A program made the translations under genes and the position numbers. From NCBI GenBank assembly GCA_009697105.1, contig SIAQ01000015.1, positions 1 to 61,872 of the forward strand: a stretch of DNA of 61,872 nucleotides, read 5' to 3'. Of the stretch, positions 15,925 to 25,753 are shown one piece after another. Source of the stretch: Gemmataceae bacterium (GTDB lineage Bacteria > Planctomycetota > Planctomycetia > Gemmatales > Gemmataceae). The notes below the pieces were generated by a model. It did no database searches. It was not told the origin of the DNA and worked only from the letters and a program-made list of their open reading frames with translations. How positions within the stretch are numbered: the stretch's first letter is position 1; each line of letters opens with the position of its first letter.

Positions 15925-16884
15925 TCACGAATTGTCGAGATACGCATGCACTTCATCCACGGTACGTGCTTTTTGAACAAGTTGTCCGAATTTCCGTAGT
16001 TCGCTGACATTGAATCCTCGCGCCTTTTCTAGCAGCCGGGCGCCTTCGGTACCGAATTTCGATTCTAAGATTAAGCCAATCCCCTCGTGCAGACCTTGCT
16101 CATGTCCGATGGCAATACCTTTGCGGATGCCAATACGTTCGACGCTTGTGACGTATTCCATCTTGGTCTCCTCTTCGTATTCGTTCAAGTCGGCCCAGAA
16201 TTTCTCGTCAAACTCTTCGGGCAACGTTATCACCCAATCGATTAACCCAAACAATCGTCGCACGTCTTCCGCGGACCAGTTCTGGCGGTAAAGCCCTTTG
16301 ACCAATTCGAGTTTACGCTGGCCAAGCTTCGCCGGGTCTTTTCGTGCCGAGATCGCTTCCAGATGGGCGAGCACCACCGCGGCGAACGGATTGGTCGATT
16401 CCGCAAGCTGTGTCTTTTTGTCGAGCCAATCGATCAGCTTTGCGGTGCGAAACGTCATCTCGATGCCGCTTCGCCAATTCTCATAACCGTATCGTTCGGG
16501 CCGCCAATTTTCGTTTTCGTCACAGAGCACGGCGAGACTGACGACATCGTGATTATACAGTTGATGAGCCAGGAGGTGATACTGAAACATGCGGCGTTGG
16601 AAATCCGGATCATAATCGCCCTGGATTTCGACGTGGATCAGCAGCCAGCGTTCCGTGCCATCCTTCAGCCAGACTTTGAACAGTTTGTCCGCGTAGCGTT
16701 TCCTAAACTTGACACGGCGAGCGATCTTCTGGAACTCCTTGTCGAGGTCCTCATAAGGCCGCGTCCAGTCAATGTCGGCGTAAATGTCAGGATAGAAAAA
16801 CAGAATGAATGCGGGCAGATAGAAATGCAGAGCGTCCTTCCACGGGCTATCGAAGTCGCGGTTTGTCGTGGGACGTTTGGCCAT
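15925..16884 (-). CDS. Rpn/PD-(D/E)XK-type nuclease family protein
   Basis: 319 residues. The N-terminal domain (1-200) matches the family of putative transposases/recombination-promoting nucleases (Rpn, YhgA-like). Acidic residues around YADIDWTRPYED and the E-x-Q motif in WLLIHVEIQGDYDPDFQRRM correspond to the PD-(D/E)XK active site. The C terminus is variable, with an IRKGIAIGHEQG segment then NVSELRKFG. Members cut DNA and promote recombination in E. coli; they are numerous in planctomycete genomes. It sits beside a decayed copy of its own tail. Confidence 0.85.
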   Translation of the reverse strand: MAKRPTTNRDFDSPWKDALHFYLPAFILFFYPDIYADIDWTRPYEDLDKEFQKIARRVKFRKRYADKLFKVWLKDGTERWLLIHVEIQGDYDPDFQRRMFQYHLLAHQLYNHDVVSLAVLCDENENWRPERYGYENWRSGIEMTFRTAKLIDWLDKKTQLAESTNPFAAVVLAHLEAISARKDPAKLGQRKLELVKGLYRQNWSAEDVRRLFGLIDWVITLPEEFDEKFWADLNEYEEETKMEYVTSVERIGIRKGIAIGHEQGLHEGIGLILESKFGTEGARLLEKARGFNVSELRKFGQLVQKARTVDEVHAYLDNS

Positions 16885-16940
16885 GCGTCAGGCTCGCTGC
16901 CGAGGGGCAAGGGGTCGCACGACAACACTCGTCGAGGACC

Positions 16941-17036
16941 AAAATCAACCACGGATAACACTGAACTCACGGATGGGAAATACGATACCAGTTTTTTCCC
17001 CTATCCGTGAGATCAGTGCTATCCGTGGTTGATTTC
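16941..17036. repeat. Palindromic repeat, family E copy 1
   Basis: Inverted repeat with arms of about 37 bases (16941-16977 and 17000-17036, core TCAACCACGGATA). A diverged copy is at 29628-29724. It lies between the Rpn-type gene and rho. Confidence 0.8.
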
Positions 17037-17098
17037 TAACAAATGGTGTCGTGTACCTATGGCTCCGCACCGTATGTGTTGGAGTTGCCAAGTCGGCT

Positions 17099-17122
17099 GG
17101 TTCCCACGAGATTGTGGGAACC
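17099..17122. terminator. Hairpin downstream of rho
   Basis: Perfect 9-bp stem (GGTTCCCAC / GTGGGAACC) with a 6-base loop, starting 12 bases beyond the rho stop codon on the minus strand. No T-run follows, so it is a hairpin of terminator type rather than a proven intrinsic terminator. Confidence 0.45.
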
Positions 17123-17133
17123 AAGTCCCTCGA

Positions 17134-18624
17134 TCACGACATATTCATGCTCAACAAAAATTCCGCGTTCGACTTCGTCTTGCGGATTCGGCTCACGAGC
17201 ATTTCCATCGCTTCCACTGGGTGCATGTCAGCCAGCACGCGGCGAAGGATGCGGACCTTGTCCATCTCGGCCGGGTGAAGCAGCAACTCTTCCTTGCGGG
17301 TGCCGGACCGATTGATGTCGATCGCTGGCCAAACGCGCTTGTCAACCAGACGGCGGTCGAGATGGAGTTCCATGTTGCCCGTGCCTTTGAACTCCTCGAA
17401 GATCACGTCGTCCATTCGGCTGCCGGTGTCGATCAGCGCAGTGGCGAGGATCGTCAAGCTGCCGCCTTCTTCGACTTGACGAGCGGCTCCGAAAAAGCGT
17501 TTCGGTTTTTGCATGGCGTTGGTATCAAGACCGCCGGAGAGCAGCTTGCCGCCGGACGGCGCTTCGGTGTTGTGGGCACGGGCCAAGCGGGTGATCGAGT
17601 CGAGCAGGATGATGACATCCTTGCCGCCTTCGACGAGTCGCTTGGCTTTTTCAAGGGCGATGTCCGAAACGTGAATGTGCTCTTCCGACGGTTCATCGAA
17701 CGTGCTGGCGACGACTTCGCAATTCGGCCCAGCAACGGTGCGAGCCATGTCGGTGACTTCTTCCGGACGTTCATCGATGAGCAGGACGATGAGATAGCTT
17801 TCCGGATGATTTTTGATGAGGCTCAGGGCGATCTTTTGTAGCAAGATCGTCTTGCCCGCGCGAGGCGGCGAAACGATCAAGCCACGTTGGCCTTTGCCGA
17901 TCGGCGTGACCATATCGACCACGCGCATGTTCAGTTCATCCGCCGACGTTTCGAGAATCAAGCGGCGATTCGGATGCAACGGCGTGAGATCGTCGAACGT
18001 CGTTGGCGAAATCCGTTCTTCGGGATTCATGCCATTAACGAGATCGACTTGCATCAACGCGAAGTTGTCCTGCCCCTCGACTGGCAGACGGATCGGGCCT
18101 TCAACGACCAGGCCGGTCTTCAGGCCGACACGACGGATTTGGCTTGGCGAAACGTAGATATCTTCCGGCGACGCTAGGTAGTTGTGAGCCGCGGAACGCA
18201 AAAAGCCGTAACCATCGGGCAGAACTTCAAGCGTACCCGAGCCACGCACGATCAGGCCGCGTTCGATTTGCTTGCGAACGACGGCGATGATGAGCTGGCT
18301 GCGACTCATACCGGTGTGTTCGATGATGCCTTCTTTTTCGGCAAAGGCGAACAATTTCGGCATCACCAACCGGTAGAGGTCGTCGAGTCTCAATGCACTG
18401 GCGTGTGCCGGCGAAAGCTGAGATGGTGAGGCGGAAGGTGAAGATGCGACCGGGGCCGCGGGAGCATGCGTCGGTGCCGCCTGGCCCATACCGGGGCCTT
18501 CTCCCATGGGAGGCGACTTCCGAATGATGCGCCGGCGAACTGTGCCTGGCGCGGTGGTGGTGGTCGATCCTGCGGGTGAGGTAAGGGGAGATCCCGAACC
18601 TTCGTCGCCACGTGCGACGGCCAT
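17134..18624 (-). CDS. rho: Transcription termination factor Rho
   Basis: 496 residues. A Pro/Ala/Ser-rich N-terminal extension of about 75 residues precedes the Rho N-terminal helical domain (80-122). The cold-shock-like RNA-binding domain (about 128-200) has [14 protein letters not shown]. The RecA-like ATPase has the Rho-specific Walker A PPRAGKT (253-259), then [12 protein letters not shown] and [12 protein letters not shown]. It is a hexameric RNA helicase that ends transcription. ATG 18624 follows an excellent GGAGGA site; the longer upstream frame is not conserved-looking. The long untranslated region before it would suit autogenous control, as known for rho in other bacteria. Confidence 0.97.
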   Translation of the reverse strand: MAVARGDEGSGSPLTSPAGSTTTTAPGTVRRRIIRKSPPMGEGPGMGQAAPTHAPAAPVASSPSASPSQLSPAHASALRLDDLYRLVMPKLFAFAEKEGIIEHTGMSRSQLIIAVVRKQIERGLIVRGSGTLEVLPDGYGFLRSAAHNYLASPEDIYVSPSQIRRVGLKTGLVVEGPIRLPVEGQDNFALMQVDLVNGMNPEERISPTTFDDLTPLHPNRRLILETSADELNMRVVDMVTPIGKGQRGLIVSPPRAGKTILLQKIALSLIKNHPESYLIVLLIDERPEEVTDMARTVAGPNCEVVASTFDEPSEEHIHVSDIALEKAKRLVEGGKDVIILLDSITRLARAHNTEAPSGGKLLSGGLDTNAMQKPKRFFGAARQVEEGGSLTILATALIDTGSRMDDVIFEEFKGTGNMELHLDRRLVDKRVWPAIDINRSGTRKEELLLHPAEMDKVRILRRVLADMHPVEAMEMLVSRIRKTKSNAEFLLSMNMS

Positions 18625-19200
18625 AGCTATTCCTCCATTAGGAAACAAAAAACATGAGGGGCCGCACAAACCAGGCGGCTTGATACGAAGCGGCTCAATC
18701 AAAAAAACTTGGCCCGCCCGAAGACACTTCGGACGGCAGATACTCAAATCCAGTGCGTTTGGGCGATAAGACAGCTATCCCATTCCACGAGTGAAATGAA
18801 ACAACCGAAAAATGCGTTCATGGGTGGCGGCAGTGTAACGATCGCTCGTGATCATTCCTCCTGAATGTCACCCAAGACAGGAATTCAACTTTCCTTTCAG
18901 TCCCCCTCCCGCCATGGATGGGGATTCATTTTCAATATCTTGCTCAAAATCCAAAAAAAAAGGAATCGCAATATGCCAAAATCTTGGGTCGTTGGGCAAA
19001 ATTCACAAATATGATTGGCTATTGCTTGGAACCTTGAATTGGCACGAAAAACATCATCGCATTCAAGATGTACGTGTATTATGACATTTTTTCCAGCTTT
19101 GGAAAGGGCACTTTCACAAAATTACCGGAATTGGGTCGATTGACGTAATCTACGATCGACCGATTGTCTCGAATGGAGGGCGAGTACTACCTTCCCTGAT
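18625..19200. other. Long AT-rich region upstream of rho
   Basis: About 575 bases without a convincing gene. A plus-strand frame at 18848-19084 has no start signal and no protein-like composition. The stretch 18930-19120 is markedly AT-rich for this window (for example CAAAAAAAAAGG at 18950-18962) and probably holds the rho promoter and leader. A short inverted repeat (GGTCGAT / ATCGACC) is at about 19134-19161. No riboswitch is recognised. Confidence 0.5.
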
Positions 19201-19263
19201 TTCCACTTACGGCTTACCGCTCGGGTCGGTTATTCCGAACTCCAAACCGCAAGCGGAATTCCC
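19201..19263. repeat. Palindromic repeat, family A
   Basis: Degenerate left arm (ACTTACGGCTTACCGCTCGG) and clear right arm (AAACCGCAAGCGGAATT). It lies immediately downstream of the TauE-type permease gene. Confidence 0.6.
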
Positions 19264-19278
19264 AATGGAAACTGTCCC

Positions 19279-20268
19279 TTACTCCCTGCGGAATCCTTCC
19301 GAACGCTCTCCGGCCTGCGAGAACAAAAAATAGACTTCCTGTGGCGAAAGCTCATTCGTCGAGTCGTTCCATTCCAGTTCCAGCATCAACGGGACCGGTT
19401 CCTCACGCGGCAACTCCGTGTCGAAGTCGAACCAATCGTCGTACTCCCATTCCTCGACCAACGCAGGCACAGCCTGATGAGGCCGACGTACCGTGCCTAC
19501 GACGCCTTGGCCGACGAGCAAGATGCCCGTCAAGGTCACGACGACCCCGGCGAACTTTTGCACCGTTTCCTTGCTGATACGGCCCGTCAGGACTCCGCCG
19601 AACCAACCGCCCACCATCGTCGGCGGTATCACGACGGCCATCACCAACCAGGGCATACCGCCGTCTCCCGCGAAAAACGCTGTCGTCGAACCAACCAGCG
19701 CCGTCAAACACCCGACAACCATGTTCGTGCCGATCGCTTCCTTCGGGTCCATACGGAGATACTTGATCATCATCGGCAGCCGCAAACTACCGAGCATCAA
19801 ACCCGTGACGGCGGCCAGCGCTCCGAGCACCAAGCCGATTACGACCTCCAAGAGAAATCGCTTGAGCGGATCGACATTGCCAGTCAGTCTGTCGTCGAAC
19901 TTCTTACGCACAAGGCTGACGCCTGACACGATGAGCATGACGCCGATGACGAGGTACGACCAGAGCGGATTGAGGCGGATAAACAGCAACACGCCGATGA
20001 TCGCGCCGACAGCCGACGGGATGCCGATCAGCGCCACGCCTTTCCACGATACGCGGCCTTCACGCACGTGGCTGGCGGCGCCGGACATGGCACCGGCGCC
20101 GGAGATTATCAGGTTCGTCATCGTGCCCGTGCCTGGAACGCCGAAGTACGCCACAAGCAACGGCAGTCGTAGATGCCCCAAGATCAGCCCAACGGCCGCC
20201 CCGACGAATGCAAGGACGAAGGACAACGCCCCAATAGTAACGAGCAACCCAATATTTCCAGATTCCAT
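19279..20268 (-). CDS. TauE/SafE-type sulfite exporter family permease
   Basis: 329 residues with about eight membrane helices in two homologous halves, each starting with a Gly-rich helix (FVGAAVGLILGHLRLPLLVA and LGALAAVTGLMLGSLRLPMM). This is the usual architecture of the TauE/SafE (formerly DUF81) family, which exports or imports small sulfur-containing or organic anions. An acidic tail of about 65 residues (EEWEYDDWFDFDTELPREE) is longer than usual. ATG 20268 is chosen because the first helix begins there. The substrate is unknown. Confidence 0.85.
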   Translation of the reverse strand: MESGNIGLLVTIGALSFVLAFVGAAVGLILGHLRLPLLVAYFGVPGTGTMTNLIISGAGAMSGAASHVREGRVSWKGVALIGIPSAVGAIIGVLLFIRLNPLWSYLVIGVMLIVSGVSLVRKKFDDRLTGNVDPLKRFLLEVVIGLVLGALAAVTGLMLGSLRLPMMIKYLRMDPKEAIGTNMVVGCLTALVGSTTAFFAGDGGMPWLVMAVVIPPTMVGGWFGGVLTGRISKETVQKFAGVVVTLTGILLVGQGVVGTVRRPHQAVPALVEEWEYDDWFDFDTELPREEPVPLMLELEWNDSTNELSPQEVYFLFSQAGERSEGFRRE

Positions 20269-20555
20269 CAATCGACCTTTCGCGCAAGACCGCTGGGAGA
20301 GACTGCGAGCATACAGCGGATCGTTAAACAACGAGACATGAGGAACGCCGAGGGAAACAACCTCAACGTCCGCGCGAACAATATGCTATTCTACCGCACA
20401 AAACAACCGCGGTTTCGTTACCTTTTCGTAAAGCGAGGCCGCGATTAAGATTCGTCGAGTTACGGAAAAAAAACGGCGAGCGGGGAGGGTAAGTTCCCTG
20501 ATTCTTCGTATACCCGATTCCGTGAGCGAACTTCCTCGGCTCGCCTATCAATCGC

Positions 20556-22487
20556 CTATTCCTCTTTCTTCAGATCAAACGCCTTGATCTTTCGGTCCAG
20601 CGTGGATCTTTCGATTTTCAGGATCCCCGCCGCCTGGCTTTTGTTCCAATGTGTGTGCTCCAGAGTGCGCAGAATGTGGCGTTTTTCCATCTCTTCGAGC
20701 GTGATCGGATCGAAATGCTCGCCCGACGCTTTCGATTCGTCGCCCGGAATCTCTAGCGACGTCAGCAGAATATCGCCGACATCGAGCTGGCTGCCGCGCG
20801 CCAGGGCAACGGCGCGTTCGACGACGTTCTTCAATTCTCTCACATTGCCTGGCCAATCGTACGCCGTCATTTGCGCCATTGCTGCGGGCGTAAAGCCGCG
20901 AATTTTGCGACTCGTTTCGCGGGCGAATCGGCGGAGGAAATGTTCCGCGAGGATCGGCACGTCGGTTCGGCGGTCGCGCAGTGTCGGCACCTTAATCTCA
21001 ACGACTTGTAGCCGATAGAAAAGATCACGGCGAAATTTACCCTCGCGGATAATCTGTTCCAGCGGCTGATTGGTGGCGGCGACGACACGCACCTCAACAC
21101 GGACCGGCATGCTCCCGCCCACGCGCTCGAACGGATGGCCCTCCAACACGCGCAACAGTTTCGCCTGCGTGCCGAAGGCCATTTCGCCGATCTCATCGAG
21201 AAAGATCGTCCCGCGATTAGCCGACTCAAATTTCCCGATCTTTTTATCGGTCGCTCCCGTGAACGCTCCGCGCTCATGGCCGAATAGTTCGCTCTCCAGA
21301 AGCGTCTCGGTAATGGCTGCACAATTCAAGCAGATGAACGGCCCTTCGCGGCGCAAGCTGTTGAAATGGATCGCTCGGGCGACAAGCTCCTTGCCCGCGC
21401 CGCTTTCACCTCGAATCAGCACGGTGGCGTTCGTCGGCGCGACGCGGCCGATCTGCTCGTGCACTGTCCTAATCGCCTCGCTGTCGCCCACAAGTTCGCT
21501 CTCGACTTGAAGCTGCTCGCGCAGCGAGCGGTTTTCCGCCGACAACGATTCCTGCCGCTGCATTTGGCCCATAACCAGTGCGAAATGCCTGGCGACGGCG
21601 ATCGTAAACTCCAGGTCGTCATTGCTCAGCGATTTATGCGGATCGGTGCAATAAAGGTGGATCAGCGCCGTCACGCGGTCCTGATGAATCACGGGTGCAC
21701 AGATCAGGCTCGTCGCGCCGAGGTCCTTCAGGCTATCGCGATTGCTGAGGTATCGGCTCCGGGCAACATCCTCCGCCAGGATCGCCTCGCGGCCTCTCTT
21801 TACTTCGTTCGTCACGAATTCCGACACAGGCGAGTAAGTCCGCTTCAGCAGACCGTCGGGGCGCACCGACGTAATTTCCGTCTCGTGCCCTTCCTTGAGC
21901 GTCAAGACCGCGCCGACCTCGGCCTTGACTGCGCCGAGCAACCCATCAAGTACGATGTCAGCCAATTCGTGATACGTCGTCGCTGATCCCATCGCCAAAC
22001 CGAGGCGGTAAAGTTGCATCAAATCACGGCCGATGCTGCGGCCCGCCAACGAAATCCTCGCCTCTTCGTCGGTCGGCTCTTCCGGATTTGGCGTAAGGAA
22101 ACGTGAACTCGAGAGCCGTTTCCGAATCGTCATCGTGTCCCTGAGATCAGCCAAGGGCACGCGCGGCAGCTCGTCGATGCTGTTGACAAAAAGATAGCGC
22201 GTCTTGCCGATCTGAATTTCACTGCCCGTCGCAAGCTCGATTTCACCGGCGACGAGTTCGCCATTGAGCCGGGTTCCGTTCAGACTTTTCAGATCGCGCA
22301 AGTGCCAGCCTGATTCCGCGAAATAGACCTCGGCGTGGTCGCGACTACTGAGTTCGTCCTTGAGAACGATGCGATTGGTGTTCGCTCGGCCCAGCGTGTA
22401 GCGCTGCCCCGCTTGGAGGGGGAGGACGTCGCCATAGCCGTCGTCACGACGGTCGACCAGATATGGACCGCTGCCGGAGGAGGACAT
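20556..22487 (-). CDS. FHA-GAF-AAA+ sigma-54-dependent transcription activator
   Basis: 643 residues. The FHA domain (about 28-100: [27 protein letters not shown]) recognises phosphothreonine. A GAF sensor domain spans 170-308. The AAA+ module has Walker A GESGAGKE (360-367), the sigma-54-contacting GAFTGA loop (408-413) and Walker [12 protein letters not shown] Fis-type helix-turn-helix (605-636: [20 protein letters not shown]) binds DNA. The FHA domain replaces the usual receiver domain, so control is probably by a Ser/Thr kinase rather than a His kinase. Targets are unknown; no sigma-54 promoter was identified here. Confidence 0.95.
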   Translation of the reverse strand: MSSSGSGPYLVDRRDDGYGDVLPLQAGQRYTLGRANTNRIVLKDELSSRDHAEVYFAESGWHLRDLKSLNGTRLNGELVAGEIELATGSEIQIGKTRYLFVNSIDELPRVPLADLRDTMTIRKRLSSSRFLTPNPEEPTDEEARISLAGRSIGRDLMQLYRLGLAMGSATTYHELADIVLDGLLGAVKAEVGAVLTLKEGHETEITSVRPDGLLKRTYSPVSEFVTNEVKRGREAILAEDVARSRYLSNRDSLKDLGATSLICAPVIHQDRVTALIHLYCTDPHKSLSNDDLEFTIAVARHFALVMGQMQRQESLSAENRSLREQLQVESELVGDSEAIRTVHEQIGRVAPTNATVLIRGESGAGKELVARAIHFNSLRREGPFICLNCAAITETLLESELFGHERGAFTGATDKKIGKFESANRGTIFLDEIGEMAFGTQAKLLRVLEGHPFERVGGSMPVRVEVRVVAATNQPLEQIIREGKFRRDLFYRLQVVEIKVPTLRDRRTDVPILAEHFLRRFARETSRKIRGFTPAAMAQMTAYDWPGNVRELKNVVERAVALARGSQLDVGDILLTSLEIPGDESKASGEHFDPITLEEMEKRHILRTLEHTHWNKSQAAGILKIERSTLDRKIKAFDLKKEE

Positions 22488-22601
22488 AGTGGATGCTTCG
22501 GTAGTCGCTGAGAGTTAATAGGTAGTTTAGCAACTGGCGGAAAAAGAACTATAGCGGAGCGTGAACCGAAAGCCCGCCTGAAGTATGACACGCCCGAAAA
22601 A

Positions 22602-22663
22602 GTACGAGCCGGAAGTGTAAGCGACGGTTTTCACCAATCCGTCGCTTACGCTTCCGGCTCGTA
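22602..22663. repeat. Palindromic repeat, family F
   Basis: Arms 22602-22627 and 22639-22663 pair almost perfectly (core GCCGGAAGTGTAAGCGACGG) around an 11-base loop. It lies between the ABC transporter operon end and the sigma-54 activator start. A compact strong hairpin like this may end transcription of the ABC operon or of a read-through from the other side. Confidence 0.8.
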
Positions 22664-22700
22664 AAACGACTTTTGCCGTTGGCACCAAGATATTACGCCG

Positions 22701-23723
22701 TCATTTTCCACTCAACAGATAACCGAGCACGTCCTGAGTCGATTCATCGATCGTTTCAAGGTGCTGTATTTCGATCATGCGGTCGAGCACCGTTTCGCCG
22801 AGTTGCTGAAAGAATCGCCGTGGATTGCGAGCGCGAACCTTGAGGAAGCGATCATCGCGGTCGAGACCCACCACGTCGTCCCATTCGAGCAGGATGCACG
22901 CTAGCATGCGATTCTGATCGCTCGCAATGCGGATCGTCAGCGGGTGATCGTCGAGCAACTCGCGAATCTGCGTCAGCGTCCCAACCGCAGCTATGCGCCC
23001 GGACGCCATGATCGCGATATGGTCCGTCAGTTTTTCCAATTCGTCCAACTCATGGCTCGAGATCAATAAGCACTTTCCCCGTCGGGAAAGCTCCCTAAAC
23101 AGCTCGATCGATTCGCGCCGCCCAATCGGATCGATGCCGCTCAACGGTTCGTCGAGGAGCAGCAGTTCCGGATCGTGCAGCAGCGCTTGCGCGAGCTTGA
23201 TGCGCTGGCGCATGCCCTTCGAGTAGCCAGCGAGCGGGCGATCGGCGCGGTCGCGCATGCCGACGAGTTCGAGCGTGTTTTCGGTGCGCCGGTGTGCCTC
23301 GGCTTGTGTGTAGCCGACGAGCCTGGCCATGGCCTGCACGAAACGCCGGCCCGACATCTCTTCGTAGAACGTGTCAAGTTCCGGGCAGTAGCCGATGTGC
23401 CGTTTTGCCTCGGAAGTCCAGGCGGGCACGCCGGCAACATCGACACGGCCCAGATCGGGTTTCATCTGCCCGGCGGCGAGGCGCAGCAGCGTGCTCTTGC
23501 CCGAGCCGTTATGCCCGACGAGTCCCGTGATGCCCGGGCGCAATTCGAGCGTGACCTGATTCAGGCCGATGACGGGGCCGTACCACTTCGAAACGTGATG
23601 GAAGAGCAATACCGGTTCGCTCGCCGGCGCTGCTTGCTTGGGCGCAAGCGGGACCGCCGAGTAAGCGGTCTCTAGCGCACGATTTCGACGCCCCGCGTCC
23701 GCAGATTCAAGTAGATCAGGCAT
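22701..23723 (-). CDS. ABC transporter ATP-binding protein
   Basis: 340 residues. It has Walker A GHNGSGKST, signature YSKGMRQRIKLAQALL, Walker B LLLLDEPLSGIDP and the switch His in ISSHELDEL. It is of the ABC-2/CcmA-like type with a C-terminal extension of about 100 residues. ATG 23723 has GGAG upstream and overlaps the 3' end of the permease gene by about 50 bases, showing tight coupling. Together with the permease and the second ATPase upstream it makes one export-type transporter. Confidence 0.9.
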   Translation of the reverse strand: MPDLLESADAGRRNRALETAYSAVPLAPKQAAPASEPVLLFHHVSKWYGPVIGLNQVTLELRPGITGLVGHNGSGKSTLLRLAAGQMKPDLGRVDVAGVPAWTSEAKRHIGYCPELDTFYEEMSGRRFVQAMARLVGYTQAEAHRRTENTLELVGMRDRADRPLAGYSKGMRQRIKLAQALLHDPELLLLDEPLSGIDPIGRRESIELFRELSRRGKCLLISSHELDELEKLTDHIAIMASGRIAAVGTLTQIRELLDDHPLTIRIASDQNRMLACILLEWDDVVGLDRDDRFLKVRARNPRRFFQQLGETVLDRMIEIQHLETIDESTQDVLGYLLSGK

Positions 23724-24631
23724 AGCGCACTTACTCCGAAAAGAACCAGGCTCGCTTCCCACAACTCCGGGCGGAATTTGGGCTGAATGTCGTCACTCGC
23801 AAATCCCAGCATGCCTTGGCCAAGCATCGTCAGATTGTTCCACAGGTCGATCAGGCGCCAACGCGGGTCGTAGCGCAGGCCATCCACCAGAAGGTTGGCC
23901 AAGATACGCATGAAGAAGAATAGCGACAACCAGACCATGATGAGCGGAATCGTTCGCCTCGCCCAGCTGGCGGTGGCGACGAGAATGATACTTAGAAACA
24001 CTGACAGTAAAGTTCCGTAGCCAAGGATCGCGAAGAGCAACAATATTCCTGCCGGGCCTTTGCCATCGACGGTGTCGGTGAAATAGTGGATGTTGAGCAA
24101 ATAGCCCCAGTCGTCGAAGGCGTGTTGCGCGAAAAGCACGAGCGCCGGCAACGTCGTCATTATTTGCACGACGACAAAAACCGCCAACCCTTTGCCCGCG
24201 AGATACTGCCAGCGGTTAATCGGCTTGGCGAGATAAAACACGAGGCTTTTGTGGGTGAAGTCATTGCCGACCACGAGCGAGCCGACCAGCGAAAGCATGA
24301 CGACTACGATCGCCCCCTGGTAGGCGAAGAAATACTGGAACGTATCCTGACTGCCGTTGAGTATCTGCATTGCCCGGCGAATACCACGTATCATTCGGCC
24401 CGCGTCGGCGAAATTGCCGAGTTGCGGCGCGGACGCCTGCGTCTCGAACCAGGCGAGCAAGTACGCACCAAAGAAAAACATCAGGAACAGCTTCAAACTA
24501 AAAACGCCAACGATCCGGAACAGCCAACGGCTAACCAGCGTCCCCAGCGCCACCCGCGCGATCGGCCAAACCGACCACCATTCGCTGTGGAAGGTTCCTT
24601 GCCAGGCTCGGTATTGGAGGAGGTTTGGCAT
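23672..24631 (-). CDS. ABC-2 type transporter permease
   Basis: 319 residues with about six membrane helices. Landmarks are the N-terminal re-entrant/TM region (FRIVGVFSLKLFLMFFFGAY), QYFFAYQGAIVVVMLSLVGS, DFTHKSLVFYLAKPINRWQY (the typical ABC-2 cytoplasmic loop) and FLSIILVATASWARRTIPLI. It forms the membrane channel for the flanking ATPases. Only one permease lies in the cluster, so it may act as a homodimer with either ATPase. The substrate is not deducible. Confidence 0.85.
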   Translation of the reverse strand: MPNLLQYRAWQGTFHSEWWSVWPIARVALGTLVSRWLFRIVGVFSLKLFLMFFFGAYLLAWFETQASAPQLGNFADAGRMIRGIRRAMQILNGSQDTFQYFFAYQGAIVVVMLSLVGSLVVGNDFTHKSLVFYLAKPINRWQYLAGKGLAVFVVVQIMTTLPALVLFAQHAFDDWGYLLNIHYFTDTVDGKGPAGILLLFAILGYGTLLSVFLSIILVATASWARRTIPLIMVWLSLFFFMRILANLLVDGLRYDPRWRLIDLWNNLTMLGQGMLGFASDDIQPKFRPELWEASLVLFGVSALCLIYLNLRTRGVEIVR

Positions 24632-24660
24632 CAGTGGTAAGTGGTCAGATCAAAAATGCC

Positions 24661-24694
24661 AAGCCCCACCATGAGCACAGCGATTGGTGGGGGT
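24661..24694. repeat. Single arm of palindromic family I
   Basis: AAGCCCCACCATGAGCACAG followed by CGATTGGTGGGGGT, matching arms of the complete repeat at 47220-47300. It is self-complementary within its length and lies between the ATPase and permease genes of the ABC cluster. Confidence 0.6.
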
Positions 24695-24711
24695 GTCGGC
24701 GCCCGAAAGTG

Positions 24712-25638
24712 TTAGATTTGTGCTCGACTTTCCTCGATTACGCGATGGAACAGTTCTTCCAGGTCTTCGTTATCTGCTTGCAAGCCACGTAGGACGACAT
24801 TGTGGACTTGCGCGAGTTTGAAGAACGCATGGGTTGTCCACCCGGCTGGGACGCGCATGCGGTAGTCTCCCCGTCCATTGTCGTGGATAATTTGTACACC
24901 TTCAAGACGTAAGTCGTCGAAAAAGCCTGCCGATTCGCCCTGAATCTGCAACTTGTAACGATCATGCCGACTTTGACAGAGCTGCTGAACAGGGCCTTGG
25001 CACAGGATGCGCCCTTGGTGCAAAATGACCACGGCGTCGCAGACTTTGTCGACATCGCCGAGCAAATGGGTCGAGAGCAGGATCGACTTGCCATGCTCCT
25101 TGCCCAATCTAAGGAGCAGATCGAGCATCGCTTCGCGCCCGGCTGGGTCCATGCCGCTGGTCGGCTCGTCGAGCAGCAACACCGGCGGATCGTGAACGAG
25201 GGCCTGCGCGAGCTTGAGGCGTTGCTTCATGCCGGTCGAATATTCTTCGAGTTTGCGATAGCGGGCCTCGCCGAGATCGAGGTAGGTGAGCACTTCGTGA
25301 GCGCGCCGCAGCGCCTGCTTTCGGGCCATGCCATAAAGTTCGCCGGCGAGCGCGACATATTCCGCGCCTTGCATTCCGGGCACGAGCGCGTCGGCTTCGG
25401 GCATATAGCCGATGACACGGCGCAAGGCAACGCCCGCGCTGGCGAGGTCATGATCGAGCACACGACCGCTGCCCGACGATGGTGGCAGCAGACCGAGCAG
25501 GATTTTCATCAGCGTCGATTTGCCCGCCCCGTTCGGCCCGAGCAAGCCGATCCGCCCCGGAGGCAGCGCCAGCGTGACATCGATCAGCGCTTGCTGCGTG
25601 CCGAACCAACGCGTGATGTTCGTAAGCTCGATAAACAT
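24712..25638 (-). CDS. ABC transporter ATP-binding protein
   Basis: 308 residues with Walker A GPNGAGKST, signature YSTGMKQRLKLAQALV, Walker B VLLLDEPTSGMDP and LLSTHLLGDVDK. It belongs to the same ABC-2 family as the ATPase at 22701-23723 but is clearly a different gene. It is the first gene of the cluster ATPase-permease-ATPase. An 80-base spacer with a repeat arm separates it from the permease. Confidence 0.9.
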   Translation of the reverse strand: MFIELTNITRWFGTQQALIDVTLALPPGRIGLLGPNGAGKSTLMKILLGLLPPSSGSGRVLDHDLASAGVALRRVIGYMPEADALVPGMQGAEYVALAGELYGMARKQALRRAHEVLTYLDLGEARYRKLEEYSTGMKQRLKLAQALVHDPPVLLLDEPTSGMDPAGREAMLDLLLRLGKEHGKSILLSTHLLGDVDKVCDAVVILHQGRILCQGPVQQLCQSRHDRYKLQIQGESAGFFDDLRLEGVQIIHDNGRGDYRMRVPAGWTTHAFFKLAQVHNVVLRGLQADNEDLEELFHRVIEESRAQI

Positions 25639-25676
25639 TTGTAGATTCGTAAATGATCTGATCGAGTGTAATTCGC

Positions 25677-25744
25677 TTGTTTACGTTTAGCGCTCGTTAG
25701 AGACTTTGCTGTCGAATGATTCCGCAAGCGCTAAACGTAAACAA
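25677..25744. repeat. Palindromic repeat, family H
   Basis: 18-base arms TTGTTTACGTTTAGCGCT and AGCGCTAAACGTAAACAA, perfectly complementary and 32 bases apart, between argJ and the ABC cluster. The ends resemble family A by the GCGCTAA core. Confidence 0.8.
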
Positions 25745-25753
25745 TCGGCTATG

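Noticed and set aside
18848..19084. A 78-codon frame upstream of rho
   Set aside because: No ribosome binding site, low-complexity Lys/Ser composition, and it lies in the AT-rich leader region.
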